The notes beneath the pieces were generated by a model. That model ran no database searches. It worked only from the letters and a program-made list of their open reading frames with translations, and was not told where the DNA came from. A stretch of DNA of 64,000 nt from Acidobacteriaceae bacterium (GTDB lineage Bacteria; Acidobacteriota; Terriglobia; Terriglobales; Acidobacteriaceae): the NCBI GenBank assembly GCA_003132445.1, contig PKXU01000136.1:84576-148575 (forward strand). The letters run 5' to 3'. Position numbers and translations under genes: made by a program. Positions 26,676 to 35,576 of the stretch are shown in pieces; the stretch's first letter is position 1; every line of letters begins with the position of its first letter.

Positions 26676-27632
26676 ATGAAAAATTCGCTTCATCTGTTCC
26701 ACTGCTTCGTCGCCCTGTTAGCCATCCTCTTCGCGCTGCTGCAACTTTGCGCAGCGCAGAAAGTTGCGATCACATTTGATGATCTGCCGCTGAATGGAGA
26801 GCTTCCACCGGGAATGACGCGTGTAGAAATCGCCGGGAATGCCTTAGCGATCTTGAAATTACGTCATGTCCCTCCTGTGTACGGCTTCGTCAATGCCAAA
26901 CGATTGGAGGGCAACGAGGATGCCGCGCAGGCACTGAAGTTGTGGGCAGACGCGGAGCCGGTGGGAAATCACACATACTCGCATATGGATTTGAACGCCA
27001 ATCCGCCCGAAGCATTCGAGCGCGAAATCGGGGAGAATGAGCCAGTGTTGGAGTTGGTCGCGGCCAAAGATGCGAACTGGCACTGGCTGCGCTATCCCTT
27101 CTTACGCGAGGGAGACACAATCGAGAAACGGCGTGCAGTGCGCGCTTTTCTTCAGGCGCATCAGTATCGCATAGCTCAGGTTACGCTGGACTGGGAAGAC
27201 TACATGTGGAACAGCGCTTACGCGCGCTGCGCGGCGAAAAATGACGCCGCGTCGATTGCATGGCTGCGGTCGAGCTATCTGAATACCGCCTCGGCCTATT
27301 TGGATGCGGGACGAGATTTAGCAAAGTTGGTATATGGGCACGACATCAATCATGTGCTGCTCCTGCATCTGGGGGCGTTCACGAGCACAATTCTTCCCGA
27401 TGCGCTCGATCTGTTGCAGAAAAAAGGATTCAAACTGGTAACTCTGGAGGAGGCTGAAAGTGACCCCGCGTATGCAACCGATCCGGACGCAGGATCGAAA
27501 GATGGAGGCACGTTGCTCGATCAGTGGTGGAAGCGAAGAAAATCAAATATCCTGCTGTGGCAGGAAGCCCTACAAAGAGGTGCGCGAAATATGCAAGTGA
27601 GCGTATGGCCAGTGAGAGCATATGGCGAGTGA
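26676..27632 (+). CDS. Secreted polysaccharide deacetylase-family protein
   Basis: 318 residues from ATG 26676; the track start is 43 codons upstream inside the previous gene. Signal peptide 'FHCFVALLAILFALLQLCAAQ' then NodB-type motif 1 'VAITFDDLPLNG', motif 2 'GNHTYSHMDLN' (H-x3-H metal ligands) and 'WLRYPFLREGD' as motif 3. It would remove acetyl groups from a sugar polymer in a metal-dependent way, but the family also holds inactive and non-sugar members. Third exported enzyme in the run. Confidence 0.85.
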   Translation: MKNSLHLFHCFVALLAILFALLQLCAAQKVAITFDDLPLNGELPPGMTRVEIAGNALAILKLRHVPPVYGFVNAKRLEGNEDAAQALKLWADAEPVGNHTYSHMDLNANPPEAFEREIGENEPVLELVAAKDANWHWLRYPFLREGDTIEKRRAVRAFLQAHQYRIAQVTLDWEDYMWNSAYARCAAKNDAASIAWLRSSYLNTASAYLDAGRDLAKLVYGHDINHVLLLHLGAFTSTILPDALDLLQKKGFKLVTLEEAESDPAYATDPDAGSKDGGTLLDQWWKRRKSNILLWQEALQRGARNMQVSVWPVRAYGE

Positions 27633-27731
27633 GAGAGATCCCCTCGCAGAACATCTGACTTCACCGCGACCAACGCCGTAAAACTGGCGGTTCTACTAGC
27701 CGCGAAAAAACTCGTAACCTTCTCAGTCCCT

Positions 27732-27737
27732 TATAAT
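27732..27737 (+). promoter_or_regulatory. TATAAT box just upstream of trpC (weak candidate)
   Basis: A perfect -10 hexamer 13 bp before the trpC ATG. No matching -35 box is present and the leader would be only about 7 nt, so this may be a leaderless-type start or chance. Confidence 0.25.
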
Positions 27738-27750
27738 CAAAAGATTCTTT

Positions 27751-28569
27751 ATGGCTGCCATTCTTGAGCGGATTATTGCAGCTACGCAGCGTCGCGTAGG
27801 CGAAGTCAAGCGCCAGGCGGATTACCGCGAACTGGAACGAAAGGCCGAACTTCATGTGCCGCGCGGCTTTCGGCGGGCACTGCAGTCGAAAAGTCGCGAA
27901 GGAGTGGCCATAATCGCGGAATTGAAGAAAGCATCGCCCTCGAAGGGACTGATTCGGGCGGATTTTCATCCCGCAAAATTGGCATGGGAACTCGAGAACG
28001 CAGGAGCTGCGGCGCTGTCCGTTCTTACCGATGAAGAATTTTTTCAGGGCTCGCTGGGAAATTTGCGAGAGGCCTCGGCGGCGGTGAAGATTCCTTGTCT
28101 GCGAAAAGATTTTATTGTGGACGAATTTCAGCTGCTGGAAGCACGGGCTAATGCGGCTGATGCAGTGTTGTTAATTGTGGCAGCGCTATCGGCTCAGGAG
28201 TTGAGTGCGCTCGCTTCAGGGGCACGTCAGCGCGGGCTGGATGTGTTGTGCGAAGTGCACGATAGTGAAGAATTGCAGCGGGCGCTGGATGCAGGATGCG
28301 ACTTGATAGGCGTGAACACTCGCGATCTGCGGACGTTTAAAGTGAATCTGGAAGCGGCGTTTAAACTGGCTGAGAGATTTCCGGCTGGCGTTGTGCGGGT
28401 CGCGGAGAGCGGGATTCATTCTGCCGAGGACGTGGCAAAGCTGCGAGCCGCGGGGTATGACGCGTTTCTGGTAGGAGAGTGGCTGATGCGGGCGGAGTCG
28501 CCTCGACAAGCGTTGCAACAGCTGATGCGGGTACCGAGTCGCGAGCACGGGGTACCGAGCGCACGGTAG
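27751..28569 (+). CDS. trpC: Indole-3-glycerol-phosphate synthase
   Basis: 272 residues, TIM-barrel. 'IAELKKASPSKGLIR', 'LRKDFIVDEFQLLEARA', 'GVNTRDLRTFKVNLE' and 'VAESGIHSAEDVAKL' carry the catalytic Lys and Glu residues. It closes the indole ring of carboxyphenylamino-deoxyribulose phosphate in Trp synthesis. First gene of the aromatic block; trpE, trpG and trpD are not in the window. No attenuator-like leader peptide was seen. Confidence 0.95.
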   Translation: MAAILERIIAATQRRVGEVKRQADYRELERKAELHVPRGFRRALQSKSREGVAIIAELKKASPSKGLIRADFHPAKLAWELENAGAAALSVLTDEEFFQGSLGNLREASAAVKIPCLRKDFIVDEFQLLEARANAADAVLLIVAALSAQELSALASGARQRGLDVLCEVHDSEELQRALDAGCDLIGVNTRDLRTFKVNLEAAFKLAERFPAGVVRVAESGIHSAEDVAKLRAAGYDAFLVGEWLMRAESPRQALQQLMRVPSREHGVPSAR

Positions 28570-28639
28570 GAAAGTCCCCACATCTCGCGAAGGGCGCGCA
28601 ATTAGGTCCGAATTTTGCTAGCAGCTGACAACTGTTTTT

Positions 28640-29299
28640 ATGACTTGGGTGAAGATTTGCGGGATGACGAATTTGGAGGACGCGCTTGTGGCGGTGGAAG
28701 CGGGAGCGGACGCGGTGGGATTTGTGTTTTACGAAAAGAGTCCGCGGAGGATTAGTGCCGAGGCGGCGCGGGAAATTGTTAAGAAGTTGCCGGACAACGT
28801 GGAAAAGGTGGGAGTATTTGTCAATGAAGACGTCGAACGCGCCAATGACATTCTGCAGCAGGTCGGCCTTACAACTGCGCAGGTATATTCGAAATCGATT
28901 GGCAAGTGGTTATCCTGGCACGTTGGTAGCGAACGGAAGCTAATGATCGCGGTGCCTGGAAGCTCTCTGAATGACGATTTGCTCATCACGTTCGGCTCGG
29001 CCGAGAAGCCGCTGTCTGCAATCGTCGTCGATTCAGGTTACGGGGAACGGCCCGGCGGTACGGGAGAACGCTTCGACTGGGAGGGCGCGAAAATTGGGAT
29101 CTGGGGGTTAGAGAAGGAGGTCCCCGTCGTCGTGGCCGGTGGTCTGAGCCCGGAAAATGTTAACGAAGCGATCAAGATCTTGCGTCCCTGGGGAGTCGAC
29201 GTTGCTTCCGGAGTGGAATCGCAACCAGGGAAAAAGGATCCGAAGAAGGTACGGGCGTTTGTGAAGGCGGTGCGGGATACCGATAGAAAGACGTGTTAG
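28640..29299 (+). CDS. trpF: Phosphoribosylanthranilate isomerase
   Basis: 219 residues. '[28 protein letters not shown]' holds the catalytic Cys, and '[15 protein letters not shown]' with 'GVDVASGVE' closes the barrel with the catalytic Asp. It converts phosphoribosylanthranilate to the TrpC substrate. Lies 70 bp after trpC, and ends just before the trpB start. Confidence 0.94.
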   Translation: MTWVKICGMTNLEDALVAVEAGADAVGFVFYEKSPRRISAEAAREIVKKLPDNVEKVGVFVNEDVERANDILQQVGLTTAQVYSKSIGKWLSWHVGSERKLMIAVPGSSLNDDLLITFGSAEKPLSAIVVDSGYGERPGGTGERFDWEGAKIGIWGLEKEVPVVVAGGLSPENVNEAIKILRPWGVDVASGVESQPGKKDPKKVRAFVKAVRDTDRKTC

Positions 29300-29301
29300 C
29301 A

Positions 29302-30591
29302 ATGGCGACCAGTCCAAGAACAACGAAGTTCAAACTCCCCACCCTAGCCGCAAAGAGTGCGGCTAGGATGGGGCACCCGCATGCTTCTTCCTCTCGAGTT
29401 TCTGCGCCTGTGACTGAGCCCGGTCGCTTTGGCGTTTATGGTGGACGTTATGTTCCCGAAACTTTGATGGCGGCGCTCGAGGAATTGGAGCGCGAGTATA
29501 ACAAAGCCAAGCTCGACCGGAAATTTCAGGCACGGTTAGAGGAGCTACTGCGCACGTACGCCGGACGTCCGACGCCGTTGTTTTTTGCGCGAAGGCTCAC
29601 GCAGAAATTGGGTGGGGCAAAGATTTATTTGAAACGAGAAGATCTGCTCCATACCGGGGCGCACAAGATTAATAACTGTCTGGGGCAGGGCCTGCTGGTC
29701 GAGCGCATGGGCAAGCATCGCGTAATCGCCGAAACTGGCGCCGGACAGCATGGAGTCGCGACTGCGACGGTATGCGCTCTGTTGGGTTTTGAATGCGTCG
29801 TGTACATGGGAACCGAAGACATGCGACGACAGGAATTGAATGTCTTCCGCATGCGCCTGCTGGGAGCGGACGTGCGCGGAGTCGATTCGGGATCGCGCAC
29901 TCTCAAAGATGCGATCAACGAGGCGATGCGCGACTGGGTCACCAATGTTCGCGCCACGCATTATTTATTGGGAAGCGTATTGGGAGCGCATCCGTACCCG
30001 ACCATGGTGCGCGATTTTCATCGCGTGATTGGACGCGAGGCACGGGCGCAGATTTTGAAAGCTGAGGGAAAGTTGCCGGCTGCGATTATTGCGTGCGTGG
30101 GCGGAGGGTCGAACGCAATCGGAATTTTTTACGATTTTCTTAACGACAAAAAGGTTCGCCTGATCGGCGTAGAGGCCGGCGGACGTGGCGACGCCCTGGG
30201 CGATCATGCAGCGCGGTTTCGCGGAGGGTCGCCGGGAGTTTTGCAGGGGACATATTCTTATGTGCTGCAGGATTCGGGAGGACAGATTGCGCTAACGCAT
30301 TCGGTGTCGGCGGGACTGGATTATCCGTCGATCGGCCCCGAGCACGCAGCGTTGCGGGATTCGGGGCGGGCCGAATACGTGCCCGCTTCAGACGCGGAAG
30401 CGCTCGAGGCGACGACCTTGCTGGCGCGAACGGAAGGAATTATCCCGGCGCTGGAATCGGCGCATGCGGTTGCAGAGGTGCTGAAGCGTGCGCCGAAGAT
30501 GAAGAAATCGGAGATCGTGATCGTCAATATTTCCGGGCGCGGAGATAAAGATATCGGGATCATGCGGGAAAACCTTAAAATCGATCGCTGA
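29302..30591 (+). CDS. trpB: Tryptophan synthase beta chain
   Basis: 429 residues from ATG 29302 (a GTG at 29293 overlapping the trpF stop is also possible). The family core starts at '[16 protein letters not shown]'. PLP lysine is in 'HTGAHKINN', the phosphate-binding loop in 'VGGGSNAIG', and the substrate motif '[12 protein letters not shown]' is intact. It condenses indole with serine to give Trp, in complex with TrpA. The N-terminal ~38 residues are an unusual extension; 37 bp of it is a REP-like palindrome translated as '[14 protein letters not shown]'. Confidence 0.95.
   Translation: MATSPRTTKFKLPTLAAKSAARMGHPHASSSRVSAPVTEPGRFGVYGGRYVPETLMAALEELEREYNKAKLDRKFQARLEELLRTYAGRPTPLFFARRLTQKLGGAKIYLKREDLLHTGAHKINNCLGQGLLVERMGKHRVIAETGAGQHGVATATVCALLGFECVVYMGTEDMRRQELNVFRMRLLGADVRGVDSGSRTLKDAINEAMRDWVTNVRATHYLLGSVLGAHPYPTMVRDFHRVIGREARAQILKAEGKLPAAIIACVGGGSNAIGIFYDFLNDKKVRLIGVEAGGRGDALGDHAARFRGGSPGVLQGTYSYVLQDSGGQIALTHSVSAGLDYPSIGPEHAALRDSGRAEYVPASDAEALEATTLLARTEGIIPALESAHAVAEVLKRAPKMKKSEIVIVNISGRGDKDIGIMRENLKIDR
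29337..29373. repeat. REP-like palindrome inside the trpB coding sequence
   Basis: Arms CCCACCCTAGCCGCA and TGCGGCTAGGATGGG pair at 14 of 15 positions around a 5-7 bp loop. A near-identical element lies between genes at 40727-40763, so this is a dispersed repeat that happens to be in frame in trpB. Confidence 0.75.
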
Positions 30592-30646
30592 TTGCGGTTT
30601 TTTAATTGTTAACTGAGAACTTCACAACCAGGTGCCGTCGAGGTTC

Positions 30647-30677
30647 ATTCAACAATCAGAAATCAACAATCAGAAAG
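30647..30677. repeat. AATCA-rich intergenic repeat, copy before trpA
   Basis: CAACAATCAGAAATCAACAA-type tandem, also seen near 34022, 42745-42834 and 47456-47549. It occupies the trpB-trpA gap. Confidence 0.5.
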
Positions 30678-30682
30678 TTTTA

Positions 30683-31471
30683 ATGCCTCTCACCTTCTAC
30701 AAGAAACCGGCGCTGGTGGTCTATGTGACGTGCGGAGATCCCAATCTCGCCACCACGCGGGAAATTGTATTGGCCGCGATTGCGGCGGGCGCCGATGTGA
30801 TCGAACTGGGAGTACCATTCAGCGACCCAGTGGCGGACGGCCCAGTGATTCAGCGAGCGAGTGAGCGTGCCCTAAAACATTCGACTTCACTCGGCCAGGT
30901 GCTGACTCTCGCGGCCGAGATCAGGCAGCACGCGCAGTCAACGGGACTGATCGTCTTCTCCTATCTGAATCCGGTTTTGCGCATGGGCATGGACAGATTT
31001 TGCAAAGTCGCCCGGGCGGCTGGAGTGGACGGCGCACTGATCACAGACCTTCCCGTGGAAGAAGCGGCGGAATACTTGCGTGTAATGCGGGCGTATGATC
31101 TTTCTCCAATATTTCTGGCGGCGCCGACCAGCCCGGATGATCGCTTGCAGCGGATCGCGGATGCGTCGCGAGGATTTATATATGCAATATCGCGAACCGG
31201 CGTGACGGGCCAAAGGCAGCAACTGGCCGGCGATGCACGGAAACTTGTGCGGCGCTTGCGGCGCTTCACCAAACTGCCCATTGCGCTCGGCTTTGGCATT
31301 TCCACGGCCGAACAGTTCACTGAAATGGGCGCCTTCGCCGACGCCGTAGTGGTAGGCAGTGCAATTGTAGAAACGGTTGAGCGGAATTCCGGTCGCGAGG
31401 CAATCGCGGTGCGTGAGTTTGTAGAAGAGTTGTTGGCGGTTACTCCGCAGCTGGCGGCGACTTCCAATTGA
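30683..31471 (+). CDS. trpA: Tryptophan synthase alpha chain
   Basis: 262 residues from ATG 30683 ('MPLTFYKKPALVVYVTCGDP'); the track start 30632 reads through a repeat. Catalytic Glu is in 'VIELGVPFSDPVADGPVIQ' and Asp in 'GALITDLPVEEA'. 'YAISRTGVTG' and 'LGFGISTAEQ' bind the phosphate. It splits indole-glycerol phosphate to indole, which tunnels to TrpB. Fourth gene of the block. Confidence 0.95.
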   Translation: MPLTFYKKPALVVYVTCGDPNLATTREIVLAAIAAGADVIELGVPFSDPVADGPVIQRASERALKHSTSLGQVLTLAAEIRQHAQSTGLIVFSYLNPVLRMGMDRFCKVARAAGVDGALITDLPVEEAAEYLRVMRAYDLSPIFLAAPTSPDDRLQRIADASRGFIYAISRTGVTGQRQQLAGDARKLVRRLRRFTKLPIALGFGISTAEQFTEMGAFADAVVVGSAIVETVERNSGREAIAVREFVEELLAVTPQLAATSN

Positions 31472-31534
31472 AAGCCGCTCTTGGGTAATGGTTGTTCAAA
31501 CTTGTGGTTGCTGAAAGCTGTGAAGCTACTCCTC

Positions 31535-31855
31535 ATGGACATTGAAGATTGGCGAAGGAAAATCGACGACTTGGATCGCAAACTGGTGGAACTGCTGAGC
31601 GAGCGGGCTCGGGCGGCAGTCGCAATTGGACGGCTCAAGCGCGACACGAACTTGCCCATCTATGAGCCGGATCGGGAGCGCACCGTCTTTGCGAATGTGC
31701 AGGAGGCAAATCCAGGGCCGCTGGCGGGGCGCGATCTGGTGCGGATCTACGAGCGCATAATTGATGTCATGCGGAATGTCCAGAAGGAAGAAATTGTGCC
31801 GAAGACGGAAACGCCCGATGCGGATACGGAGTTCGATTCGGAAGTGAATGATTGA
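31535..31855 (+). CDS. aroQ: Chorismate mutase, AroQ type
   Basis: 106 residues from ATG 31535 ('MDIEDWRRKIDDLDRKLVEL'); the track start adds 18 residues. The all-helical AroQ pattern is clear: 'IDDLDRKLVELLSERARAAVAIGRLKR', 'PIYEPDRE', 'IYERIIDVMRNVQ'. It turns chorismate to prephenate, the substrate of TyrA two genes downstream. The Asp/Glu-rich tail is not part of the fold. Monofunctional, unlike fused PheA or TyrA mutases. Confidence 0.92.
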   Translation: MDIEDWRRKIDDLDRKLVELLSERARAAVAIGRLKRDTNLPIYEPDRERTVFANVQEANPGPLAGRDLVRIYERIIDVMRNVQKEEIVPKTETPDADTEFDSEVND

Positions 31856-31938
31856 AGTAACCCGCGGCCATCGCCTCTCGACTGAGTGGAGAAACTGATG
31901 GCTGATGGCTGACGGCTGAAAGCTAAAGGCTTTTTCCT

Positions 31939-32958
31939 ATGATAGTGGCAATGCAGGAAGGCGTGGACGAACAACTGATCCAGCAGGTGATTGAGCACCT
32001 CGTGAAGATCGGTTTTGAAGTACACCGCTCCACGGGCGCGCGCATGACCGTGCTGGGCGCAGTGGGTTCCGGAATTGATTTCGATATTCGCAACCTGGAG
32101 TTACTGCCGGGCGTGCAGGAAGTTCACCGCATCAGTTCGCCGTACAAGTTGGCGGGGCGAAGTTTTCGCCCCGAGGGAACGATCGTTAAGTTAGCCAATG
32201 GAATCGAAATTGGCGGTAACAAAATTGTGGTCATGGCCGGCCCTTGCTCGGTGGAATCGCGCGAGCAGATTTTTACCACTGCTGAGGCCGTGGCAAAATC
32301 CGGCGCAAAAGTGCTGCGGGGCGGGGCATTCAAGCCGCGCAGCTCTCCCTATTCGTTTCAGGGGCATGGAGAAGACGCGCTGAAGTTGATGCGCGAAGCT
32401 GCGGAGAAATTCGCTCTGCTGGTGATCAGCGAGGTGATGGAAATTTCGCAGATTCCCATGATGTTGCCGTATGTCCACATCCTGCAGGTAGGCGCCCGCA
32501 ACATGCAGAACTTTAATTTACTGCGCGAACTCGGCAAGGTGCGCAAGCCGGTGCTGCTGAAGCGCGGGATCGCGGCTACGCTGGAAGAGCTGCTACTGTC
32601 GGCCGAATACATAATGGCCGGCGGAAATTACGAGGTCATTCTGTGCGAGCGTGGCATTCGCACGTTTGAAACTTACACCCGCAACACAATGGACATTTCC
32701 GCGATTCCAATCATTCATAAGCTGTCGCATTTGCCCATGACCGCAGATCCGTCTCACGGAACTGGCCGCCGCGACAAAGTTTCACCCATGGCCCGGGCGT
32801 CGGTAGCGGCGGGAGCGGATGCGCTGCTCATTGAAGTGCATTCCAATCCGGACAAGGCCTTATCAGATGGGGCGCAGTCGCTGTTTCCAGAGCAGTTCGC
32901 GAAACTGATGGATGAGTTGCGGATGATTGCGCCGGCAGTAGGACGGAAGATCGCTTAG
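31939..32958 (+). CDS. aroF: 3-deoxy-7-phosphoheptulonate (DAHP) synthase, type I-beta with N-terminal regulatory domain
   Basis: 339 residues. A ~90-residue ferredoxin-like domain ('EQLIQQVIEHLVKIGFEVHR') precedes the barrel, as in Thermotoga and other I-beta enzymes with feedback control. Active-site motifs: 'MAGPCSVES', 'LRGGAFKPRSSPYSFQG', 'QVGARNMQNF', 'VLLKRGI', 'CERGIRTFE', 'DPSHGTGRR', 'IEVHSNPD'. It condenses PEP and erythrose-4-phosphate, the first step of the shikimate pathway. Placement with trp and tyr genes suggests joint expression. Confidence 0.95.
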   Translation: MIVAMQEGVDEQLIQQVIEHLVKIGFEVHRSTGARMTVLGAVGSGIDFDIRNLELLPGVQEVHRISSPYKLAGRSFRPEGTIVKLANGIEIGGNKIVVMAGPCSVESREQIFTTAEAVAKSGAKVLRGGAFKPRSSPYSFQGHGEDALKLMREAAEKFALLVISEVMEISQIPMMLPYVHILQVGARNMQNFNLLRELGKVRKPVLLKRGIAATLEELLLSAEYIMAGGNYEVILCERGIRTFETYTRNTMDISAIPIIHKLSHLPMTADPSHGTGRRDKVSPMARASVAAGADALLIEVHSNPDKALSDGAQSLFPEQFAKLMDELRMIAPAVGRKIA

Positions 32959-32972
32959 GGATGCTTTCACGA

Positions 32973-33090
32973 CAGAGGCGCAGAGAGACGGTAAAAGGCA
33001 AACGCGAAATCCGGGCCTAACTCGATATTCCCTATTCCTCGATCGAAGCCGAAGTCGAACATCCAAAGATTGTTTCTCTGTGCCTCTGTG
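32973..33090. repeat. Inverted pair of CAGAGGCRCAGAG repeats before tyrA
   Basis: CAGAGGCGCAGAGAG (32973-32987) and CTCTGTGCCTCTGTG (33076-33090) are inverted copies (12 of 13 core positions). The aroF-tyrA gap is otherwise without a gene. A related sequence lies inside der. Confidence 0.5.
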
Positions 33091-33104
33091 GTGAGATATT
33101 TTTC

Positions 33105-33980
33105 ATGCCAATTCGGCAAATCACGATCATCGGTACGGGGCTGATTGGCGGGTCGCTCGCGCTCGCGCTCAGGAAAAAGAAATTCGCCGGACGGATTGTA
33201 GGATGCGATCGCGAAGGGACGCTCGAGCGGGCGCGCATGCGTGGCGCAATCGACAACGGTACTGCGAATCCGGGAGACGCAGTGCGTGGGAGTCAGGTGG
33301 TGGTTCTGGCGACCCCAGTCTTAGCAATCGTCGATCTGATAGAGCGCCTCGGGCCGTCACTTGCCCCTAAAGCTCTGCTCACCGACGTTGGCAGCACCAA
33401 GAGCGCCGTGGTCGAGCGCGCGGTGAAAGTCTTTGGGAAGAATGCGGGCAGGCGATTTCTGGCGGGGCATCCGATGGCGGGCAAGGAAATGAGTGGCGTG
33501 GACTACGCGGATCCGGATTTGTTTCAGAAAGCGGTTTGGTTTATAACTCCGCTGCCCGAACAGAATTTAAACGAAGGATTATTCGCGGAGTTCGCCGGAT
33601 GGATCGATCGGATCGGATCGCGCATCGCCATGTTGCCCGCCGAGGAGCATGACCGGCTCTGCGCCTGGATCAGTCATCTCCCGCAAATGATTTCGACTGC
33701 GCTGGCGGCAGCGCTCGTTGAAGAGTTCGGGGACCGGGCTCCGCTATTGGCTGCCGGTGGACGCGCACTGCAAGAGATGACCCGAATTTCGGCAAGTCCT
33801 TATTCAATGTGGCGCGACATTGCAATCAGCAATAAAGCAAACCTGGGAAAAGCCCTATGGAAGGTGGAGCAGCGGCTGGCGCATATTCGCGAAAACCTCG
33901 CAACACGGCAATTGGCGGAAGAATTTGAACAAGCCCATGCGTTGCGAAAGCCTCCGAGAAAAAAGGCAATCGCCGATTGA
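33105..33980 (+). CDS. tyrA: Prephenate/arogenate dehydrogenase
   Basis: 291 residues. The N-terminal Rossmann motif 'ITIIGTGLIGGSLALALRK' binds NAD(P). 'DVGSTKSAVV', 'FLAGHPMAGKEMSGVDYA' (catalytic His) and 'HDRLCAWISHLPQMIS' are typical TyrA features. It oxidatively decarboxylates prephenate toward tyrosine. No fused chorismate mutase or ACT domain; the mutase is the separate aroQ upstream. Last gene of the aromatic block. Confidence 0.94.
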   Translation: MPIRQITIIGTGLIGGSLALALRKKKFAGRIVGCDREGTLERARMRGAIDNGTANPGDAVRGSQVVVLATPVLAIVDLIERLGPSLAPKALLTDVGSTKSAVVERAVKVFGKNAGRRFLAGHPMAGKEMSGVDYADPDLFQKAVWFITPLPEQNLNEGLFAEFAGWIDRIGSRIAMLPAEEHDRLCAWISHLPQMISTALAAALVEEFGDRAPLLAAGGRALQEMTRISASPYSMWRDIAISNKANLGKALWKVEQRLAHIRENLATRQLAEEFEQAHALRKPPRKKAIAD

Positions 33981-34021
33981 TGACTTCCGGTTACTGACTA
34001 CTGATTTTAAAATGGCAGGTC

Positions 34022-34050
34022 ATTCAACAATCCGTAATCAAAAATCGGCA
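34022..34050. repeat. AATCA-rich intergenic repeat, copy before the CoA-transferase
   Basis: ATTCAACAATCCGTAATCAA followed by AAATCGGCA; same type as the copies at 30647 and 42745. Confidence 0.4.
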
Positions 34051-34075
34051 CTTCGTTTTATACAATGCGGATGCT

Positions 34076-34771
34076 ATGAATAAAGTTGTGGCCAACGCAG
34101 ATGAAGCCATTCGCGACGTCTTTGACGGTGCGACCATCATGATCGGGGGCTTCGGACTGTGTGGGATGCCGGAGAACCTGATTCGCGCACTGGTACGCAA
34201 GGGTACGAAGAATCTGCACACGATCAGCAACAACGTGGGCGTCGATGGCGTGGGCAATGGATTGCTTCTGGCCGCCGGCCAGATCGTGCATCATATTGGG
34301 TCGTATGTGGGAGAAAATCGCTTGCTCGAGGAAATGGTGCTGAAAGGAACGATCCGGCTAGATCTGGTGCCGCAGGGAACTTTTTCAGAGCGGATTCGTG
34401 CAGGTGGAGCGGGAATTCCGGCCTTTTATACGCCGACCGGTGTGGGAACGATTGTCGCCGAAGGCAAAGAAACACGTGAATTTGACGGACGCACCTACGT
34501 GATGGAGCGCGGCCTCAAGGCGGACTTTGCATTTGTGAAAGCGTGGAAAGGCGATCGCGAAGGAAATTTGACTTATCGCAAGACCGCGCGCAATTTTAAT
34601 CCCATGATGGCGACCGCGGCCAAGATTGCGATTGCCGAAGTGGAGCATTTAGTGGATGCGGGAGAGTTGGACGGAGATCAGATTCACACGCCTTCGATTT
34701 ATGTGAAGCGCATTTTCCAAGGCGAACTGTATGAGCGGCGTATTGAGCGGAAAACGGTTCGAAAGGCCTAG
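34076..34771 (+). CDS. scoA: 3-oxoacid CoA-transferase subunit A
   Basis: 231 residues. 'ATIMIGGFGLCGMPENLIRAL' is the subunit A CoA-transferase signature, followed by 'LVPQGTFSERIRAGGAGIPAFYTPTGV'. With subunit B it moves CoA between succinate (or acetate) and acetoacetate-type acids, feeding ketone body or butyrate use. The substrate pair cannot be fixed, so the symbol is tentative (atoD/pcaI are relatives). Confidence 0.9.
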   Translation: MNKVVANADEAIRDVFDGATIMIGGFGLCGMPENLIRALVRKGTKNLHTISNNVGVDGVGNGLLLAAGQIVHHIGSYVGENRLLEEMVLKGTIRLDLVPQGTFSERIRAGGAGIPAFYTPTGVGTIVAEGKETREFDGRTYVMERGLKADFAFVKAWKGDREGNLTYRKTARNFNPMMATAAKIAIAEVEHLVDAGELDGDQIHTPSIYVKRIFQGELYERRIERKTVRKA

Positions 34772-34817
34772 TCGGTGTGGAAAAACTCTCGGCGATGTTT
34801 CGCGTTATCGAATATAG

Positions 34818-34877
34818 GGATCCTTCGACTGCGTTTTGCTTCGCTATTTGCGAAGCATAATCCTCGCTCAGGATGAC
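34818..34877. repeat. Hairpin repeat between the two CoA-transferase subunits
   Basis: TGCTTCGC (34838-34845) pairs perfectly with GCGAAGCA (34850-34857). Outside it, GATCCT near 34819 and AGGATG near 34870 form a second pair. The phrase 'CCTTCGACTGC...CTCGCTCAGGATGAC' looks like a dispersed genomic repeat inserted between co-transcribed genes. Confidence 0.5.
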
Positions 34878-34897
34878 AGGTCGGTGGTTGGCCGACA

Positions 34898-35575
34898 ATG
34901 ATGAACAAAACTAGTAAAGATGTCGACAAGCGCGAGCGGATTGTGAAGCGGGTTGCGCGCGAGTTGCGCGATGGATTTTATGTGAACCTCGGCATCGGAA
35001 TGCCGACGTTGATTGCCAACCACGTGCCTCGCGGCATCGAGGTCACTCTGCAGTCGGAAAACGGCATGCTGGGAATTGGGCCCTATCCGATCGAGGGCGA
35101 AGAAGATCCTGACTTGATCAACGCAGGCAAGGAAACTGTCAGCGAAATGCCGGGGACGTCCTATTTTTCGAGCGCCGATTCGTTTGCCATGATTCGCGGC
35201 GGGCACATTGATTTGAGCGTGCTGGGCGCAATGGAAGTCGACGAATCGGGAAGCTTGGCGAACTGGATGATCCCAGGGAAGATGGTGAAAGGCATGGGCG
35301 GCGCGATGGATCTGGTCGCCTCAGCGCGACGCGTGGTCGTAGCGATGGAGCACACAACACGCGACGGCGCGCCGAAGATTTTGAAAAAGTGCACGCTGCC
35401 ACTGACCGGAGTGAACGTGGTCGACACGATTGCGACCGAGATGGCCTACATCCGCGTAACGCAAAAGGGTTTGGTGCTGGAGGAAATAGCGCCGGGGCTG
35501 TCGGCCGACGATGTGCAACGCGCGACCGAGGCGCGGCTGATTGTGAGTCGTGCGCTGAAGGTGATGCAGAGCTAA
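34898..35575 (+). CDS. scoB: 3-oxoacid CoA-transferase subunit B
   Basis: 225 residues (ATG 34898 or 34901). '[18 protein letters not shown]' and '[14 protein letters not shown]' with the catalytic Glu that forms the CoA thioester are conserved, as is '[15 protein letters not shown]'. Partner of the upstream subunit A, from which it is separated by 126 bp holding a hairpin repeat. Its stop lies one base from the end of the convergent Zn-ribbon gene. Confidence 0.93.
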   Translation: MMNKTSKDVDKRERIVKRVARELRDGFYVNLGIGMPTLIANHVPRGIEVTLQSENGMLGIGPYPIEGEEDPDLINAGKETVSEMPGTSYFSSADSFAMIRGGHIDLSVLGAMEVDESGSLANWMIPGKMVKGMGGAMDLVASARRVVVAMEHTTRDGAPKILKKCTLPLTGVNVVDTIATEMAYIRVTQKGLVLEEIAPGLSADDVQRATEARLIVSRALKVMQS

Positions 35576-35576
35576 T

